Source: Defluviicoccus sp. bin129 (GTDB lineage: Bacteria; Pseudomonadota; Alphaproteobacteria; MPNO01). Taken from it: a DNA stretch of 64,000 nucleotides. Shown piece by piece: positions 26,128 through 35,040 of the stretch (the first letter of the stretch is position 1; every line of letters begins with the position of its first letter). The notes below the pieces were generated by a model. The model worked only from the letters and a program-made list of their open reading frames with translations. It searched no databases and was not told the DNA's origin. The stretch is from positions 1 through 64,000 of the forward strand of contig MPNO01000014.1 of NCBI GenBank assembly GCA_002239065.1, given 5' to 3'. Both the position numbers and the translations under genes were made by a program.

Positions 26128-27444
26128 ATGGAAATCGTCCTTATCGGCTTCGTGGTGCTTCTCGCGCTGGTGTTCCTCCGGCTGCCGATCGCGTTCGCGA
26201 TGGGCATCGTGGGCTTCACCGGCTTCGGCTATCTGTCGGGATGGCAGCCCTCGCTCTCGATGGTCGGCACGCTGGTCTCCGAGACCGCGCTCTCCTACGG
26301 GCTCTCGGTGGTGCCGCTGTTCATCCTGATGGGCAATCTGGTGTCCCGCGCGGGGCTCTCGGGCGAGCTCTACGGCGCGTCGCACGCCTTCCTCGGCCAT
26401 CGCCGCGGCGGGCTCTCGATGGCGACCATCGTCGCCTGCGGCGGGTTCTCGGCGATCTGCGGGTCCTCGCTCGCCACCGCGGCGACGATGTCCAAGGTCG
26501 CCATGCCGCCGATGCGCCGCTACGGCTATTCCGACAGCCTGGCCTCGGCCTCGATCGCCGCCGGCGGGACGCTCGGCATCCTGATCCCGCCGAGCGTGAT
26601 CCTGGTGATCTACGGGCTGATGACCGAGACCAGCATCCGCGAGCTGTTCGCCGCGGGCTTCCTTCCCGGCCTGCTCGGCATCGCGCTCTACCTCGCCGCG
26701 GTGCAATGGGTGGTGTGGCGGCGCCCCGGGGACGGGCCGCGGGCGGAGCGCACCGACTGGCCGGCGCGCTTCGCCGCGCTCAGGGGCGTCTGGGGCACGC
26801 TGCTGCTGTTCATCCTGGTGATGGGCGGGATCTATGGCGGGCTGTTCACCCCGACCGAGGCCGCCGGCGTGGGCGCGGGCGGGGCGTTCCTGATCGCGCT
26901 GGCCCGCGGCGCGCTCACCTGGCGCTCGCTGCTCGAGGTGCTGACCGATACGGCGCGCACCACGGCGATGCTGTTCATCGTGCTGATCGGCGCGCTGATC
27001 TTCTCCAACTTCGTCAACCGGGGCGGGCTGCCGTCCGGGCTGCTCTCGCTGGTCACCGGCTACGATCTGTCGCCGCTGATGGTGATCGTCATCATCCTCG
27101 CGATCTACCTGGTGCTCGGCTGCGTGTTCGAGAGCCTGTCGATGCTGCTGCTGACCATCCCGATCTTCTTCCCCGTGGTGCAGGGGCTCGGCTATGCCGG
27201 GCTCGGCGAGGAGGCGATCCTGGTCTGGTTCGGCATCATCGCGGTGGTGGTGACCGAGATCAGCCTGATCACCCCGCCGGTCGGGCTCAACGTCTTCGTG
27301 CTGTCGGGCGTGCTCAAGGACGTGAAGACCAGCACCGTGTTCAAGGGCGTCACGCCGTTCTGGTGCGCCGACATCCTGCGTCTCGCCCTGCTGGTCGGAA
27401 TCCCGTCCTTCTCGCTGTTCCTGCCGCGGCTGTTCTACCACTGA
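26128..27444 (+). CDS. TRAP transporter large permease (DctM type)
   Basis: Large TRAP membrane subunit, 438 residues, about twelve hydrophobic segments. Conserved DctM stretches are ICGSSLATAATMSKVAMPPM (about 108-127), GGTLGILIPPSVILVIYG (about 147-164) and EISLITPPVGLNVFVL near the C-terminus. It completes the second TRAP cassette and ends 16 bases from a convergent ABC permease gene. Confidence 0.93.
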   Translation: MEIVLIGFVVLLALVFLRLPIAFAMGIVGFTGFGYLSGWQPSLSMVGTLVSETALSYGLSVVPLFILMGNLVSRAGLSGELYGASHAFLGHRRGGLSMATIVACGGFSAICGSSLATAATMSKVAMPPMRRYGYSDSLASASIAAGGTLGILIPPSVILVIYGLMTETSIRELFAAGFLPGLLGIALYLAAVQWVVWRRPGDGPRAERTDWPARFAALRGVWGTLLLFILVMGGIYGGLFTPTEAAGVGAGGAFLIALARGALTWRSLLEVLTDTARTTAMLFIVLIGALIFSNFVNRGGLPSGLLSLVTGYDLSPLMVIVIILAIYLVLGCVFESLSMLLLTIPIFFPVVQGLGYAGLGEEAILVWFGIIAVVVTEISLITPPVGLNVFVLSGVLKDVKTSTVFKGVTPFWCADILRLALLVGIPSFSLFLPRLFYH

Positions 27445-27460
27445 CCGGCGGCGCGCCGCT

Positions 27461-28216
27461 TCACCGTCCCGACCAGTGGACGTAGCGCCGCTCGATCAGC
27501 AGGAACAGGAGGTTGAACCCGTAGCCGAGCGCGCCCGCGACGAAGATCGCGGCATACATCCGCGGCATCTCGAACAGCATCTGGTTGTCGAGGACGTTGT
27601 GGCCGAGTCCGTCGATGGAGCCGATGAACATCTCGGCGACGATGACGATGATCAGCGCCAGCGAGACGCCGTTCCTCAAGCCGACGAAGGTTTGCGGCAG
27701 GGACTCGAACAGCATCACGTCGGTGAGAACGCGCAGCCTCGACGCGCCCATCACCTGGGCGGCCTGGAGACGGGTCTTGCGCGCATTCATCACCCCGTAG
27801 GCGACGTTGAACAGGATCACCAGCGATGCGCCGAAGGTCGCGACCTGGATCTTGGTCGCGTCGCCCGGGCCCGAGATCGCCAGGAACAGCGGAAAGACCG
27901 CGCTGGCGGGCGTCGAGCGAAAGAAGTCCACCACGAACTCGACCGACCGGTAGACCGGGATCGACGATCCGAGGGCGATGCCGAGCGGAATGCCGATCAG
28001 CCCCGCGTACAGGATCGAGAGCGAGGTCCGCTCGACGGTCCGGAAGAAGTCGAGCAGCAGCTGCCCGCCCGTCATGCCGTGCCAGACGGCGGCGAACATG
28101 GCGACCGGCGAGGGCAGGAGCACGCGGTCGACGACCTCGACCCAGTAGGCGAACTGCCAGACGACGAGCAGCCCCACCACGCCGATCAGCGGGGTGAGCG
28201 GCCCGAACCTGTCCAT
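27461..28216 (-). CDS. ABC transporter permease (SsuC/TauC family)
   Basis: Membrane permease of the nitrate/sulfonate/taurine/pyrimidine-precursor ABC family, 251 residues with about six helices. The EAA loop reads QAAQVMGASRLRVLTDVMLFESLPQTFVGLR (about 154-184). ATG 28216 lies just after the ATPase gene stop; a TTG at 28228 overlapping that stop is an alternative start. It forms one importer with the ATPase and the NMT1-like binding protein upstream in the same operon. Confidence 0.9.
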   Translation of the reverse strand: MDRFGPLTPLIGVVGLLVVWQFAYWVEVVDRVLLPSPVAMFAAVWHGMTGGQLLLDFFRTVERTSLSILYAGLIGIPLGIALGSSIPVYRSVEFVVDFFRSTPASAVFPLFLAISGPGDATKIQVATFGASLVILFNVAYGVMNARKTRLQAAQVMGASRLRVLTDVMLFESLPQTFVGLRNGVSLALIIVIVAEMFIGSIDGLGHNVLDNQMLFEMPRMYAAIFVAGALGYGFNLLFLLIERRYVHWSGR

Positions 28217-28224
28217 CAGATATC

Positions 28225-29046
28225 TCAAGCGCCGCGCACCGTCTTCTGGAAGACGTCGAGGCAGTGCGCCTTTATGCGCACGAAGTCGGCCTGCGAAATG
28301 GTGGCGGCCGTGCGCGGCCGCGGGATGCCCACGGTCACGTAGTCGGCGACCTCGGCGGGTCCGCGCGACAGCAGCATCACGTCGTCGGCGAGATACACCG
28401 CCTCCTCGAGGTCGTGGGAAACGAACACCATCGTCGTCCTTGTGTCCATGAACAGCGCCTGGAGCTGGTCGCGCATGAACAGCGTCATCTCGTAGTCCAG
28501 CGCCGAGAACGGCTCGTCCAGGAACAGCACTTCCGGCTCGATCACCAGCGAGCGCATGATCGAAACCAGCTGCTGCTGGCCGCCGGACAATTGGTACGGA
28601 TATTTGGCGAGGTCGAGGGTCACGCCGAGGCGGTCGACCAGCCGTTCCACGCGTTCGCTTCGCTCGGCGCGGGGAATGTTCCGGAATTTCAGGGGGTAGC
28701 GGATATTGTCGATCGACCGCATCCAGGGAAACAGGGCTTCCCGGTAGTTCTGGAACACGTAACCGAAATTGGTGTCGCGCAGGCGCTTGCCGGCGAACCG
28801 GATGGTGCCCGAATCGGCCTCCAGCAGCCCCGCGACGAGATTGATGAGGGTCGATTTCCCGCAACCGTTGGGGCCGAACACGGACACGAAGCGACCGCGC
28901 GGGATGTCGAGGTCGAAGCCGTCATAGATGACGGCCTCGCCGAAGGCTTTCGACAGGCCCCGGATCGTGATGTGCGCCTCGCCGGCCCCGGCCGGCGGCG
29001 AAGGCGTGCCCGTGGCAAGGAGATTCGCGGGCGCGCCTTCAGCCAT
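28225..29046 (-). CDS. ABC transporter ATP-binding protein (SsuB/TauB family)
   Basis: ATPase subunit, 273 residues. Walker A GPNGCGKST (about 58-66), signature LSGGQQQL (about 153-160, with Leu in place of the usual Arg at the end) and Walker B VLFLDEP (about 174-180), with the H-loop in VFVSHDLEEA. It is the middle gene of the importer operon, 53 bases after the binding-protein gene. The subfamily is typical of transporters for sulfonates, nitrate, thiamine precursors or riboflavin, so the substrate cannot be fixed. Confidence 0.92.
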   Translation of the reverse strand: MAEGAPANLLATGTPSPPAGAGEAHITIRGLSKAFGEAVIYDGFDLDIPRGRFVSVFGPNGCGKSTLINLVAGLLEADSGTIRFAGKRLRDTNFGYVFQNYREALFPWMRSIDNIRYPLKFRNIPRAERSERVERLVDRLGVTLDLAKYPYQLSGGQQQLVSIMRSLVIEPEVLFLDEPFSALDYEMTLFMRDQLQALFMDTRTTMVFVSHDLEEAVYLADDVMLLSRGPAEVADYVTVGIPRPRTAATISQADFVRIKAHCLDVFQKTVRGA

Positions 29047-29099
29047 CCATCACACCTCGCCGACAGTCGTATACGGGACGTTTGAATCGCGCGGCGCGG

Positions 29100-30086
29100 C
29101 TAGAAAACCTTCATGTACTCGGTTACGTCGATCTTGCCGGAGATCACTTTGTTGTCGACGACGAAGTCGATGAACTGCTGGAACTCCGCCTTGTCCTGGG
29201 CCGACATGTCCTCGACCATCGTGAAGTTCACCAAGGGCACCGTGGGCGCGATGGCCTCCGGCGTGAAGGTGTTCTTGACCAGATGCTTGCGCACCGTGGC
29301 GTCCTTGCCGATGTCGGCCAGCGCGCGCGCCCAGGCCTGGGTGAACCGCTTGGCCACGTCGGGGCGCTCTTCGAGAAACTTTCCGGTGAGCGCGGTGCCG
29401 GCCACCCAGGCCTCCGCGTCGTCATCGCCGAGGATGTAGGTCGCGATCACGCCCGCCTCGAGCGCCTTGGCGGAGCCCTGGTTCTCCATGATCGTGACCG
29501 CGGGCTCGAGCGTGTAACCCGCGTCGTAGGTGCCCGCCTTCATCGCCGTGACATGCTGCGGCATCGCCAGCTGGTCGAGCTGGTAGTCGCCCTTCTTGAG
29601 GCCGTTGGCCGCAAGCACGGCCCGCGCCATGACCATGTTCGCCGGCCCCGGCGCGGACATGATCTTGGCGCCCTTGAGGTCGGAGATCCTGCTGGCGTCG
29701 AAGCCGTTGCGGACGACGATGGTCTCCATCTTGTACTTCTTGTTCTGGCTGTTGATGGAGACGTAGTTGACCAGCCCCGGCTTCTTCAGGTTGGCGTTCA
29801 TGCCCTCGATGGTCACCAAATTGGCGGCCACGTCGATGTGGTTGGTGATCATCGCCGCGACCAGCGCCGGACCGCCGATGAGGCGCACCATTTCGGCGTC
29901 GATCCCGGCATCCTTGAAATAGCCGCGCTCAAGGGCGACGAAATAGGGCAGCCCCGAGGTGACCGGGAAGACCCCGACCTTCACCTTGTCGGCCGCCTGG
30001 GCGCCGGCCAGCGCCGCGAGGGAGAGGACGGCGGCCGCCGCGGATGCCAACGCGGACCGCAATGCCAGTCGGGTGATCCTCTTCAT
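29100..30086 (-). CDS. ABC transporter substrate-binding protein (NMT1/SsuA-like)
   Basis: Periplasmic binding protein, 328 residues with a signal peptide (1 to about 32, GAQAAD cleavage region). The mature protein begins VKVGVFPVTSGLPYFVALERGYFKDAGIDAEMV, characteristic of the NMT1/SsuA/TauA superfamily, and contains DLKGAKIMSAPGPANMVMARAVL. ATG 30086 follows AGGAG at about 30097. It leads the three-gene importer operon and is divergent from the VOC protein gene. Thiamine-precursor (ThiY-like) import is possible but no TPP riboswitch precedes it. Confidence 0.9.
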   Translation of the reverse strand: MKRITRLALRSALASAAAAVLSLAALAGAQAADKVKVGVFPVTSGLPYFVALERGYFKDAGIDAEMVRLIGGPALVAAMITNHIDVAANLVTIEGMNANLKKPGLVNYVSINSQNKKYKMETIVVRNGFDASRISDLKGAKIMSAPGPANMVMARAVLAANGLKKGDYQLDQLAMPQHVTAMKAGTYDAGYTLEPAVTIMENQGSAKALEAGVIATYILGDDDAEAWVAGTALTGKFLEERPDVAKRFTQAWARALADIGKDATVRKHLVKNTFTPEAIAPTVPLVNFTMVEDMSAQDKAEFQQFIDFVVDNKVISGKIDVTEYMKVF

Positions 30087-30314
30087 GATGCCGGTCTCCT
30101 CTGTCCGGTGGGTTGTCGATCGGTTGCGCGAGACATTGCCCGGACGTTGCTTTCGCCGCCGGGCCCGCGACATATTCCGGGAAAGCATTCTGGACTCCGG
30201 CTCATGGTAACGCGGAATTCCCGCCGATGCATGCCGGAAGGCCCCTGCCGCTTGCGCGAAATACCGGCTAACATCCGGTCCCGACGCACCGCTTCGTCCA
30301 GCAGGAGCCCGATC

Positions 30315-30887
30315 ATGGTCGCGAACCCCAAGGATCCGACCCGGCCCGAGGTCCACGGCCTCGACCATTCCGCCTATCGCTGCCGCGACGCCGAGGAGAC
30401 CCGGGCGTTCTACGAGGACGTCGTCGGTTTTCCGCTTTCGCTCGCGCTGCGTATCGACCGGCACCCGACCACGGGAGAGCATGTTGATTATCTCCATGTC
30501 TTCTTCGACATCGGCGGCGGCGATCCGGACAACCCGTCCTACATCGCCTTCTTCGAAGTGGTCGACAATCCGGGCGACGACCCGGACGAGCTGTTCAGGA
30601 CGCGCTGGGGCATGGACCTCCACTTCGCCATGCGGGTCGCCGACCATGCCGCGCTGGATGCCTGGAAGACGCGGCTCGAGGAGAAGGGCGTCGCGGTCGA
30701 GGGGCCGATCGATCATGGCATGTGCCGCTCGATCTACTTCCACGATCCGAACGGCTACCGCCTGGAGTTCGCCTCCCAGGAGGCGGGCGAGAGGGCGGTG
30801 TTCGACGAGCACGGCGCCGCCGCGCGGGAGTCGATGCGCGACTGGACCGCGTGGAAGGCAGCGCGAGGCCGGGCGGCGGCCGAATAG
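30315..30887 (+). CDS. VOC family protein (glyoxalase/dioxygenase fold)
   Basis: Vicinal-oxygen-chelate metalloprotein, 190 residues with two babbab-type modules: HGLDHSAYRCRDAEETRAFYEDVVGFPL at the N-terminus and a second half ending RSIYFHDPNGYRLEFAS. His near residue 18 and Glu in LEFAS are the expected metal ligands. Such proteins include glyoxalases, extradiol dioxygenases and epimerases. ATG 30315 follows CAGGAG. A small gene of unknown function follows after 14 bases, probably in the same transcript. Confidence 0.87.
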   Translation: MVANPKDPTRPEVHGLDHSAYRCRDAEETRAFYEDVVGFPLSLALRIDRHPTTGEHVDYLHVFFDIGGGDPDNPSYIAFFEVVDNPGDDPDELFRTRWGMDLHFAMRVADHAALDAWKTRLEEKGVAVEGPIDHGMCRSIYFHDPNGYRLEFASQEAGERAVFDEHGAAARESMRDWTAWKAARGRAAAE

Positions 30888-30901
30888 CCCCGCGGCCGGC
30901 G

Positions 30902-31447
30902 ATGACGAGCCTTGCCGCCGAACTCGGTCGCCCCTTCGCCGGCCATTTCCGGGTGCTGATCCTCGACAACGAGGTCACGGTCGACGCCTTCGTCGCCGAC
31001 CCGCCGCTCCCCTGGGCGCGGCTAACCTTGCGCGACGGCGGCTACCGGATCGGCGAGAATTACCCGAGCGCGCTGACCGCCGCCGAGGCCGCCCGCGAAG
31101 AGCTGAACTGGGACCTCGTCTCCGGAGCGGCGATCCGCGCGGCGCTGACCGGGCTCGACGAGACCGTCCACCGCGTCGCGATCGGCAACAACGCGGGGCA
31201 GGGCCTGCCCTTCGCCGAAGCCCTGCCGGCGCCGCTGCGGGCAACGCGCGGCATCGTGGTCTACGGCGCCTCGCTGCCCGAGCGCGCGTCCTACGAGCGC
31301 CTGGGCTACCGCCAATTCTGTGCGCGCGGCGCGCTGGTGGCACGCCTCGCCGGGGAGGCGGAGATGCCGCTCGCGCTCGGCTTCATCAACACCATCCAGC
31401 ACGACGAGCGGAGCTACCACGCGCCGGCCCTTGCTCCGCCGGGCTAG
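30902..31447 (+). CDS. conserved-looking hypothetical protein
   Basis: Protein of 181 residues I do not recognise. It is soluble, with no signal peptide or membrane segment, and is Ala-rich. The middle (residues about 95-150: TVHRVAIGNNAGQGLPFAEAL and RGIVVYGASLPERASYERLGY) is patterned like an alpha/beta domain. It follows the VOC gene by 14 bases and overlaps the convergent MetE-like gene by four bases. Third-position G/C bias matches neighbours and supports real coding. Confidence 0.6.
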   Translation: MTSLAAELGRPFAGHFRVLILDNEVTVDAFVADPPLPWARLTLRDGGYRIGENYPSALTAAEAAREELNWDLVSGAAIRAALTGLDETVHRVAIGNNAGQGLPFAEALPAPLRATRGIVVYGASLPERASYERLGYRQFCARGALVARLAGEAEMPLALGFINTIQHDERSYHAPALAPPG

Positions 31448-32559
31448 GCCTCGCCCCAGATCTCGTCCGCCAGCGTCACCACCAGGTCGAGCTTCCGGCG
31501 CTGGTCGTCATAGCCGATCTTGTTGCCGTGCTCGGTCGAGGCGAAGCCGCATTGCGGCGCGATGCCGAGCTGGTCGAGATCGGCGTGTCGCGACGCCTCG
31601 TCGAACTTGCGCTTGAGGTCGTCGATGCTTTCGAGCTCCGGCGTCTTGGTGGTGATGAAGCCCGGCAGGACGCGCTGGCTGCCCTTGGCGAGCAGGCCGA
31701 GCGGCTCCAGCCCGCCGGCGCGCTCGGTGTCGTATTCCATGAAGAAGATGTCGACCCCGGTCTTGTTGAACACCGCATCCGCGGCCGGGTCGTAGGCGCC
31801 CTCCGCCGCGTAGGTCGACTGGAAGTTGCCGCGGCAGAGATGCATCGCCACCGTCATGTCGTCGGGGCGGTCCCCGATCGCCTGGTTCATCATCCAGGCG
31901 TAGCGGTCGATCAGCCGGTCCGGGTCCTGCCCCTCCGCTTCCTTCGCGGCACGGTGCCTGGGATCGCACAGATAGGCGAAGAAGATGTCGTCGAGCTGGA
32001 TGTAGCGGCAGCCGGCCGCGTAGAACGCGTGCACCGCCTTGTTGTAGGTCGCCGCGATGTCGGCGAACAGCAGGTCGGCGTCCGCGTATTCCGGCACGTG
32101 GATGTCTTCCGGCGCGGTCCGGAAGTGGCAGCAGCTCGGTCCCGGGATCGAGATCTTGGGCGTGACCGTGGCCTTGGCCGCGACGTAGCGGAAATGGTCC
32201 AGCATCGGGTGGTCGTCCGGGAAGTCGAGCTTGCCGGTGATCGTCGGGAAGAGGGGCGGGATGCGCGCGCCGGCGAACTGCACCCCCTGTTCGCGGCGCT
32301 CGAACTCGAAGCCGGTCAGCATCCCCATGAAGTCGTAGTGCCAGAACAGGCGGCGGTACTCCCCGTCGGTCACCGCCTTGAGGCCGATATCCTCCTGCAT
32401 GCGGATGGCGTCGGCGATCGCCGCGTCCTCGATCGCGCGCAGCTCGTCGGCCGGCATGGTCTTCTCGTCGAGGCACTTGCGGCGCGCCTCGGCAACGCTT
32501 GCCGGGCGCAGCAGGCTGCCGACGTGATCGGCGCGGAAGGGCGGTCGTTGGTCGCTCAT
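31444..32559 (-). CDS. cobalamin-independent methionine synthase-family protein (MetE C-terminal/YxjG-like)
   Basis: Zinc-dependent methyl- or alkyltransferase related to the C-terminal half of MetE, 371 residues. It begins PPFRADHVGSLLRP, the family hallmark, and has the zinc ligands: His and Cys in AMHLCRGNF (about 240-248), Glu in EYDTERAG, and Cys in APQCGFAS (about 338). Stand-alone proteins of this kind include methionine synthases using other methyl donors and epoxyalkane:coenzyme M transferases. It lies 13 bases downstream of the FAD monooxygenase gene on the same strand, suggesting a catabolic thiol-transfer role, but this is inference. Confidence 0.88.
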   Translation of the reverse strand: MSDQRPPFRADHVGSLLRPASVAEARRKCLDEKTMPADELRAIEDAAIADAIRMQEDIGLKAVTDGEYRRLFWHYDFMGMLTGFEFERREQGVQFAGARIPPLFPTITGKLDFPDDHPMLDHFRYVAAKATVTPKISIPGPSCCHFRTAPEDIHVPEYADADLLFADIAATYNKAVHAFYAAGCRYIQLDDIFFAYLCDPRHRAAKEAEGQDPDRLIDRYAWMMNQAIGDRPDDMTVAMHLCRGNFQSTYAAEGAYDPAADAVFNKTGVDIFFMEYDTERAGGLEPLGLLAKGSQRVLPGFITTKTPELESIDDLKRKFDEASRHADLDQLGIAPQCGFASTEHGNKIGYDDQRRKLDLVVTLADEIWGEA

Positions 32560-32572
32560 CGTGTCTCTCCCA

Positions 32573-33790
32573 TCAGGTGATCGCGTCGGCTTCCTCGACC
32601 ATGGCGATCAGCGAAGACCGCCGCAGATAGGCGCGCGCCGCGCCCGGGTCGTCGGCGGTCCGGCGCAGCTCGTCGAAGCGGCGCCTGCGGATATCCGGGT
32701 CGCGCTCGCCGAGCATCTCCTTGTTCCGGATCGACTGGGCCTGGACGTATTTCTCGGCCATCGGCCGGCGCTGGCGATCATAGAGGTCGAGCAGGTCGTC
32801 GTCGCCGTCGCCGCGCCAGATCGCGGCCAGCTTGCCGGCCAGGTTGAGCCCGTCATGGATGCCGCTGTTCATCCCCATGCCGCCGACCGGGTTGTTCACA
32901 TGCGCCGCATCGCCGGCGAGCATCGCCCGGCCGCGCCGGAACGACGCCGCCACCCGCTGGTGGATGGCGTAGAGGTTGCGGTGCTCGATCTCGTAGGGCG
33001 GGTCGTAGGGCAGGCACTCGGCGAAGCGCGCCTGGATCCACTCGTCGGCCAGCACCTCCGCGTCGGGCTGGTCGGTGAAGGCGGGGAACAGCGCCCGCCA
33101 CACCCCCTCGTCGCGCTCTCCCGGCACCTTGATGATCGCGCACCACTGGTCCGGATGGGCGATGTAGTTGCGATAGCGGTAGCCGTTCGCGGCGCCGAAA
33201 TCGAAGCGCGTCGAGACGATGATGAACCGCTCCTCCCAGGTGAAGCCGGGGAAGTCGATCCCGGCCGCCTTGCGTACCGCGCTGCGCCCGCCGTCGCAGC
33301 CGATCAGGTAGCGCCCCGCAAGGACGCCGGTCGAGCCGTCGGGCAGCCCGAACTCGACCTCGACCCCGTCCGCGGTCAGGCGCAGGTCGACGACCTCGTG
33401 CTCGCGGCGGAGGTCGAAACAGTCGAAGCGGCGCGCCCGCGCCTCGGCGATCCCTGTCGTCTTGTGCTGCTCGAGCTGGAGGGCGAACGGGAACGGGGTC
33501 TCGCCGGCCAGCAGGGCGTAGTCGAACTCGGCGACGATCTCGCCGCCGGCGCGGTCGCGGAACTGGAAACGCGGCGAGCGCAGCCCGCGTCGCAGCGCCT
33601 CCCCGGTCATGCCGAGCGGCTCCAGCATGGCGAGGGTGGACGGGTGCAGCGTCGAGGCGCGGTGATCGGTCGGGATCCCGGCCAGCCGTTCGAGCACGGT
33701 GACCGGGACGCCTTCGCTGGCCAGCGCGAGCCCGGTGATCATGCCGACCGGGCCGCCGCCGACCACGATGACGCGGTTGGAATCGTCCAT
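32573..33790 (-). CDS. FAD-dependent aromatic-type monooxygenase (FAD_binding_3)
   Basis: Flavoprotein monooxygenase of the PHBH/PheA group, 405 residues. The Rossmann FAD motif is VIVVGGGPVGMITGLALASEG (GxGxxG variant GGGPVG, about 8-13), the ribose-binding motif is AMLAGDAAHVNNPVGGMGMNSGIHDGLNL (about 283-311), and a DG-type segment is present (GCDGGRSAVRKAAG). These enzymes hydroxylate phenolic substrates using NAD(P)H. I chose ATG 33790, directly before the FAD motif. It is divergent from the riboswitch-controlled kinase-like gene and leads into the MetE-like gene. Confidence 0.9.
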   Translation of the reverse strand: MDDSNRVIVVGGGPVGMITGLALASEGVPVTVLERLAGIPTDHRASTLHPSTLAMLEPLGMTGEALRRGLRSPRFQFRDRAGGEIVAEFDYALLAGETPFPFALQLEQHKTTGIAEARARRFDCFDLRREHEVVDLRLTADGVEVEFGLPDGSTGVLAGRYLIGCDGGRSAVRKAAGIDFPGFTWEERFIIVSTRFDFGAANGYRYRNYIAHPDQWCAIIKVPGERDEGVWRALFPAFTDQPDAEVLADEWIQARFAECLPYDPPYEIEHRNLYAIHQRVAASFRRGRAMLAGDAAHVNNPVGGMGMNSGIHDGLNLAGKLAAIWRGDGDDDLLDLYDRQRRPMAEKYVQAQSIRNKEMLGERDPDIRRRRFDELRRTADDPGAARAYLRRSSLIAMVEEADAIT

Positions 33791-33868
33791 GGCGAGACTG
33801 ATAGACCTTCGGCCGATCGGGGGCAACGGATCGCTTGACGCGCCGGCGCCGTCCGTCCACCGTATGGC

Positions 33869-33956
33869 ACGGCTGGGGTGTCCGGCGCGAAGCTGCCGGG
33901 CTGAGAGCACACCCACGGAACCTGATCTGGATCATGCCAGCGAAGGGAGCGACCGT
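33869..33956 (+). promoter_or_regulatory. TPP riboswitch (THI element)
   Basis: The conserved thiamine-pyrophosphate aptamer is present in order: GGGGTG (33875-33880), a P3 helix CCGGC/GCCGG, GGCTGAGAG (33899-33907), ACCC (33911-33914), GAACCTGATCTGG (33918-33930), then ATCATGCCAGCG and AAGGGAG (33943-33949). These match the universal THI-box sequence blocks. It controls the gene that follows; no separate terminator is visible, so control is probably translational. Confidence 0.93.
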
Positions 33957-35037
33957 CTCGGGACTCGATCTGGACGCGGCCCATGCCGGGCTCAGGCTCG
34001 TCGACGGCTTCGCCGGAACCGCGCGCGAAGACCTCGAGCCGATGTCCGTCAAGGGGCTGTTCCACGACCATGTGCGCGTCGCCGGCACGAAGTGGCTGCT
34101 GCGCCTGCCGCGGGCGAGCCAGTTCGAGCTCTCGCCCGCCGACAACCTCGACTACCAGGCGGCGTGCTTCGCCCACGCCGCGCCGAGCGGCTGCACGCCC
34201 GCCCTGGCGGGCCGCATCGAGCCGCGCCCCGGCCTCGCCTGGGGCGGGCTGGTGGTGGCGGCCATCGAAGGCGGGCCGGCCCGCCTGCCGGGCGACCTCG
34301 CTTCCATGGCGGCCTGTCTCGCCGGCATCCACGCCCTGGCGCTGCCGCCGGAAGGGGAGCGGCGTCCGCTCGCGGTCCACGCCGACCCGATCGCCGGGAT
34401 ACTCGGCTTCATCGAACCCCAGTCGCTCTATTTCGACCGCGCCGGCATGTCGGCGCCGGCACGGGCCCAGATCGCCGAGGAGCTCGCCTGGGCGCGAAGC
34501 TACGCCTCGCGTCACGCCGGGGCGCGCCAGCCGGTCACGCTCTGCGCCACCGATACCCATCCCGGCAATTTCCTCGTCGAGCGCAAGGCGGGGCAGGCGC
34601 GCGCGGTGTTCGTCGACCTGGAGAAGGCGCTCTTCGGCTCGCCCGCCATCGACGTCGCCCATGCCAGCCTCTACACCTCGACGATGTGGGATGCCGACTG
34701 CGCCGCCGCGCTGACGCATGACGATTTGCGGGGCTTCTATGCCGCCTATCTCGACGCCGTCCCGCCCGGTCTCGCGGCCGCGCTGAGGCCGTGGCTGATG
34801 CCGATGCGGCGCCTGACCTGGCTCCGCTCGATGACCTGGTTCGCGAAATGGCGGGTCGAGGCGGGATCGCGCCATGCCGGCGGAGCCCGCGAACCTGACA
34901 GCGTGTGGTGGCGGGCCGCCGCCGCCGCGCCCGGGCTGGTGCCGGACATAGGCGCGCGCATCGACGGCTTCTTCGAGGCCGCCACCATCGCCCGGGTGCG
35001 CGAGGAATGGCTCGGCTCGATCGATTTCGCCGCCTGA
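33934..35037 (+). CDS. phosphotransferase (APH/choline kinase fold) under TPP riboswitch
   Basis: Kinase of the aminoglycoside phosphotransferase/choline kinase fold, up to 367 residues. The catalytic loop CATDTHPGNFLVE (about 205-217) supplies Asp and Asn, and VFVDLEKALFGSPAIDVAH is the DFG-like metal-binding segment, so the fold's active site is intact. Control by a TPP riboswitch points to thiamine or a thiamine precursor (hydroxymethylpyrimidine or thiazole alcohol) as substrate; this is inference. The start is ambiguous: ATG 33934 lies inside the aptamer, the next in-frame ATG is 34042, and the sequence between them reads like real protein (AHAGLRLVDGFAGTAREDLEP). It converges on the CaiB gene. 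Confidence 0.85.
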   Translation: MPAKGATVSGLDLDAAHAGLRLVDGFAGTAREDLEPMSVKGLFHDHVRVAGTKWLLRLPRASQFELSPADNLDYQAACFAHAAPSGCTPALAGRIEPRPGLAWGGLVVAAIEGGPARLPGDLASMAACLAGIHALALPPEGERRPLAVHADPIAGILGFIEPQSLYFDRAGMSAPARAQIAEELAWARSYASRHAGARQPVTLCATDTHPGNFLVERKAGQARAVFVDLEKALFGSPAIDVAHASLYTSTMWDADCAAALTHDDLRGFYAAYLDAVPPGLAAALRPWLMPMRRLTWLRSMTWFAKWRVEAGSRHAGGAREPDSVWWRAAAAAPGLVPDIGARIDGFFEAATIARVREEWLGSIDFAA

Positions 35038-35040
35038 GCG

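Noticed and set aside
25543-27441. Long open frame antisense to the second TRAP operon (and similar long antisense frames elsewhere)
   Set aside because: In this very G/C-rich DNA long antisense frames arise by chance; the product is Gln/Arg/Asp-rich low complexity with no family signature, and the sense strand has clear TRAP genes.
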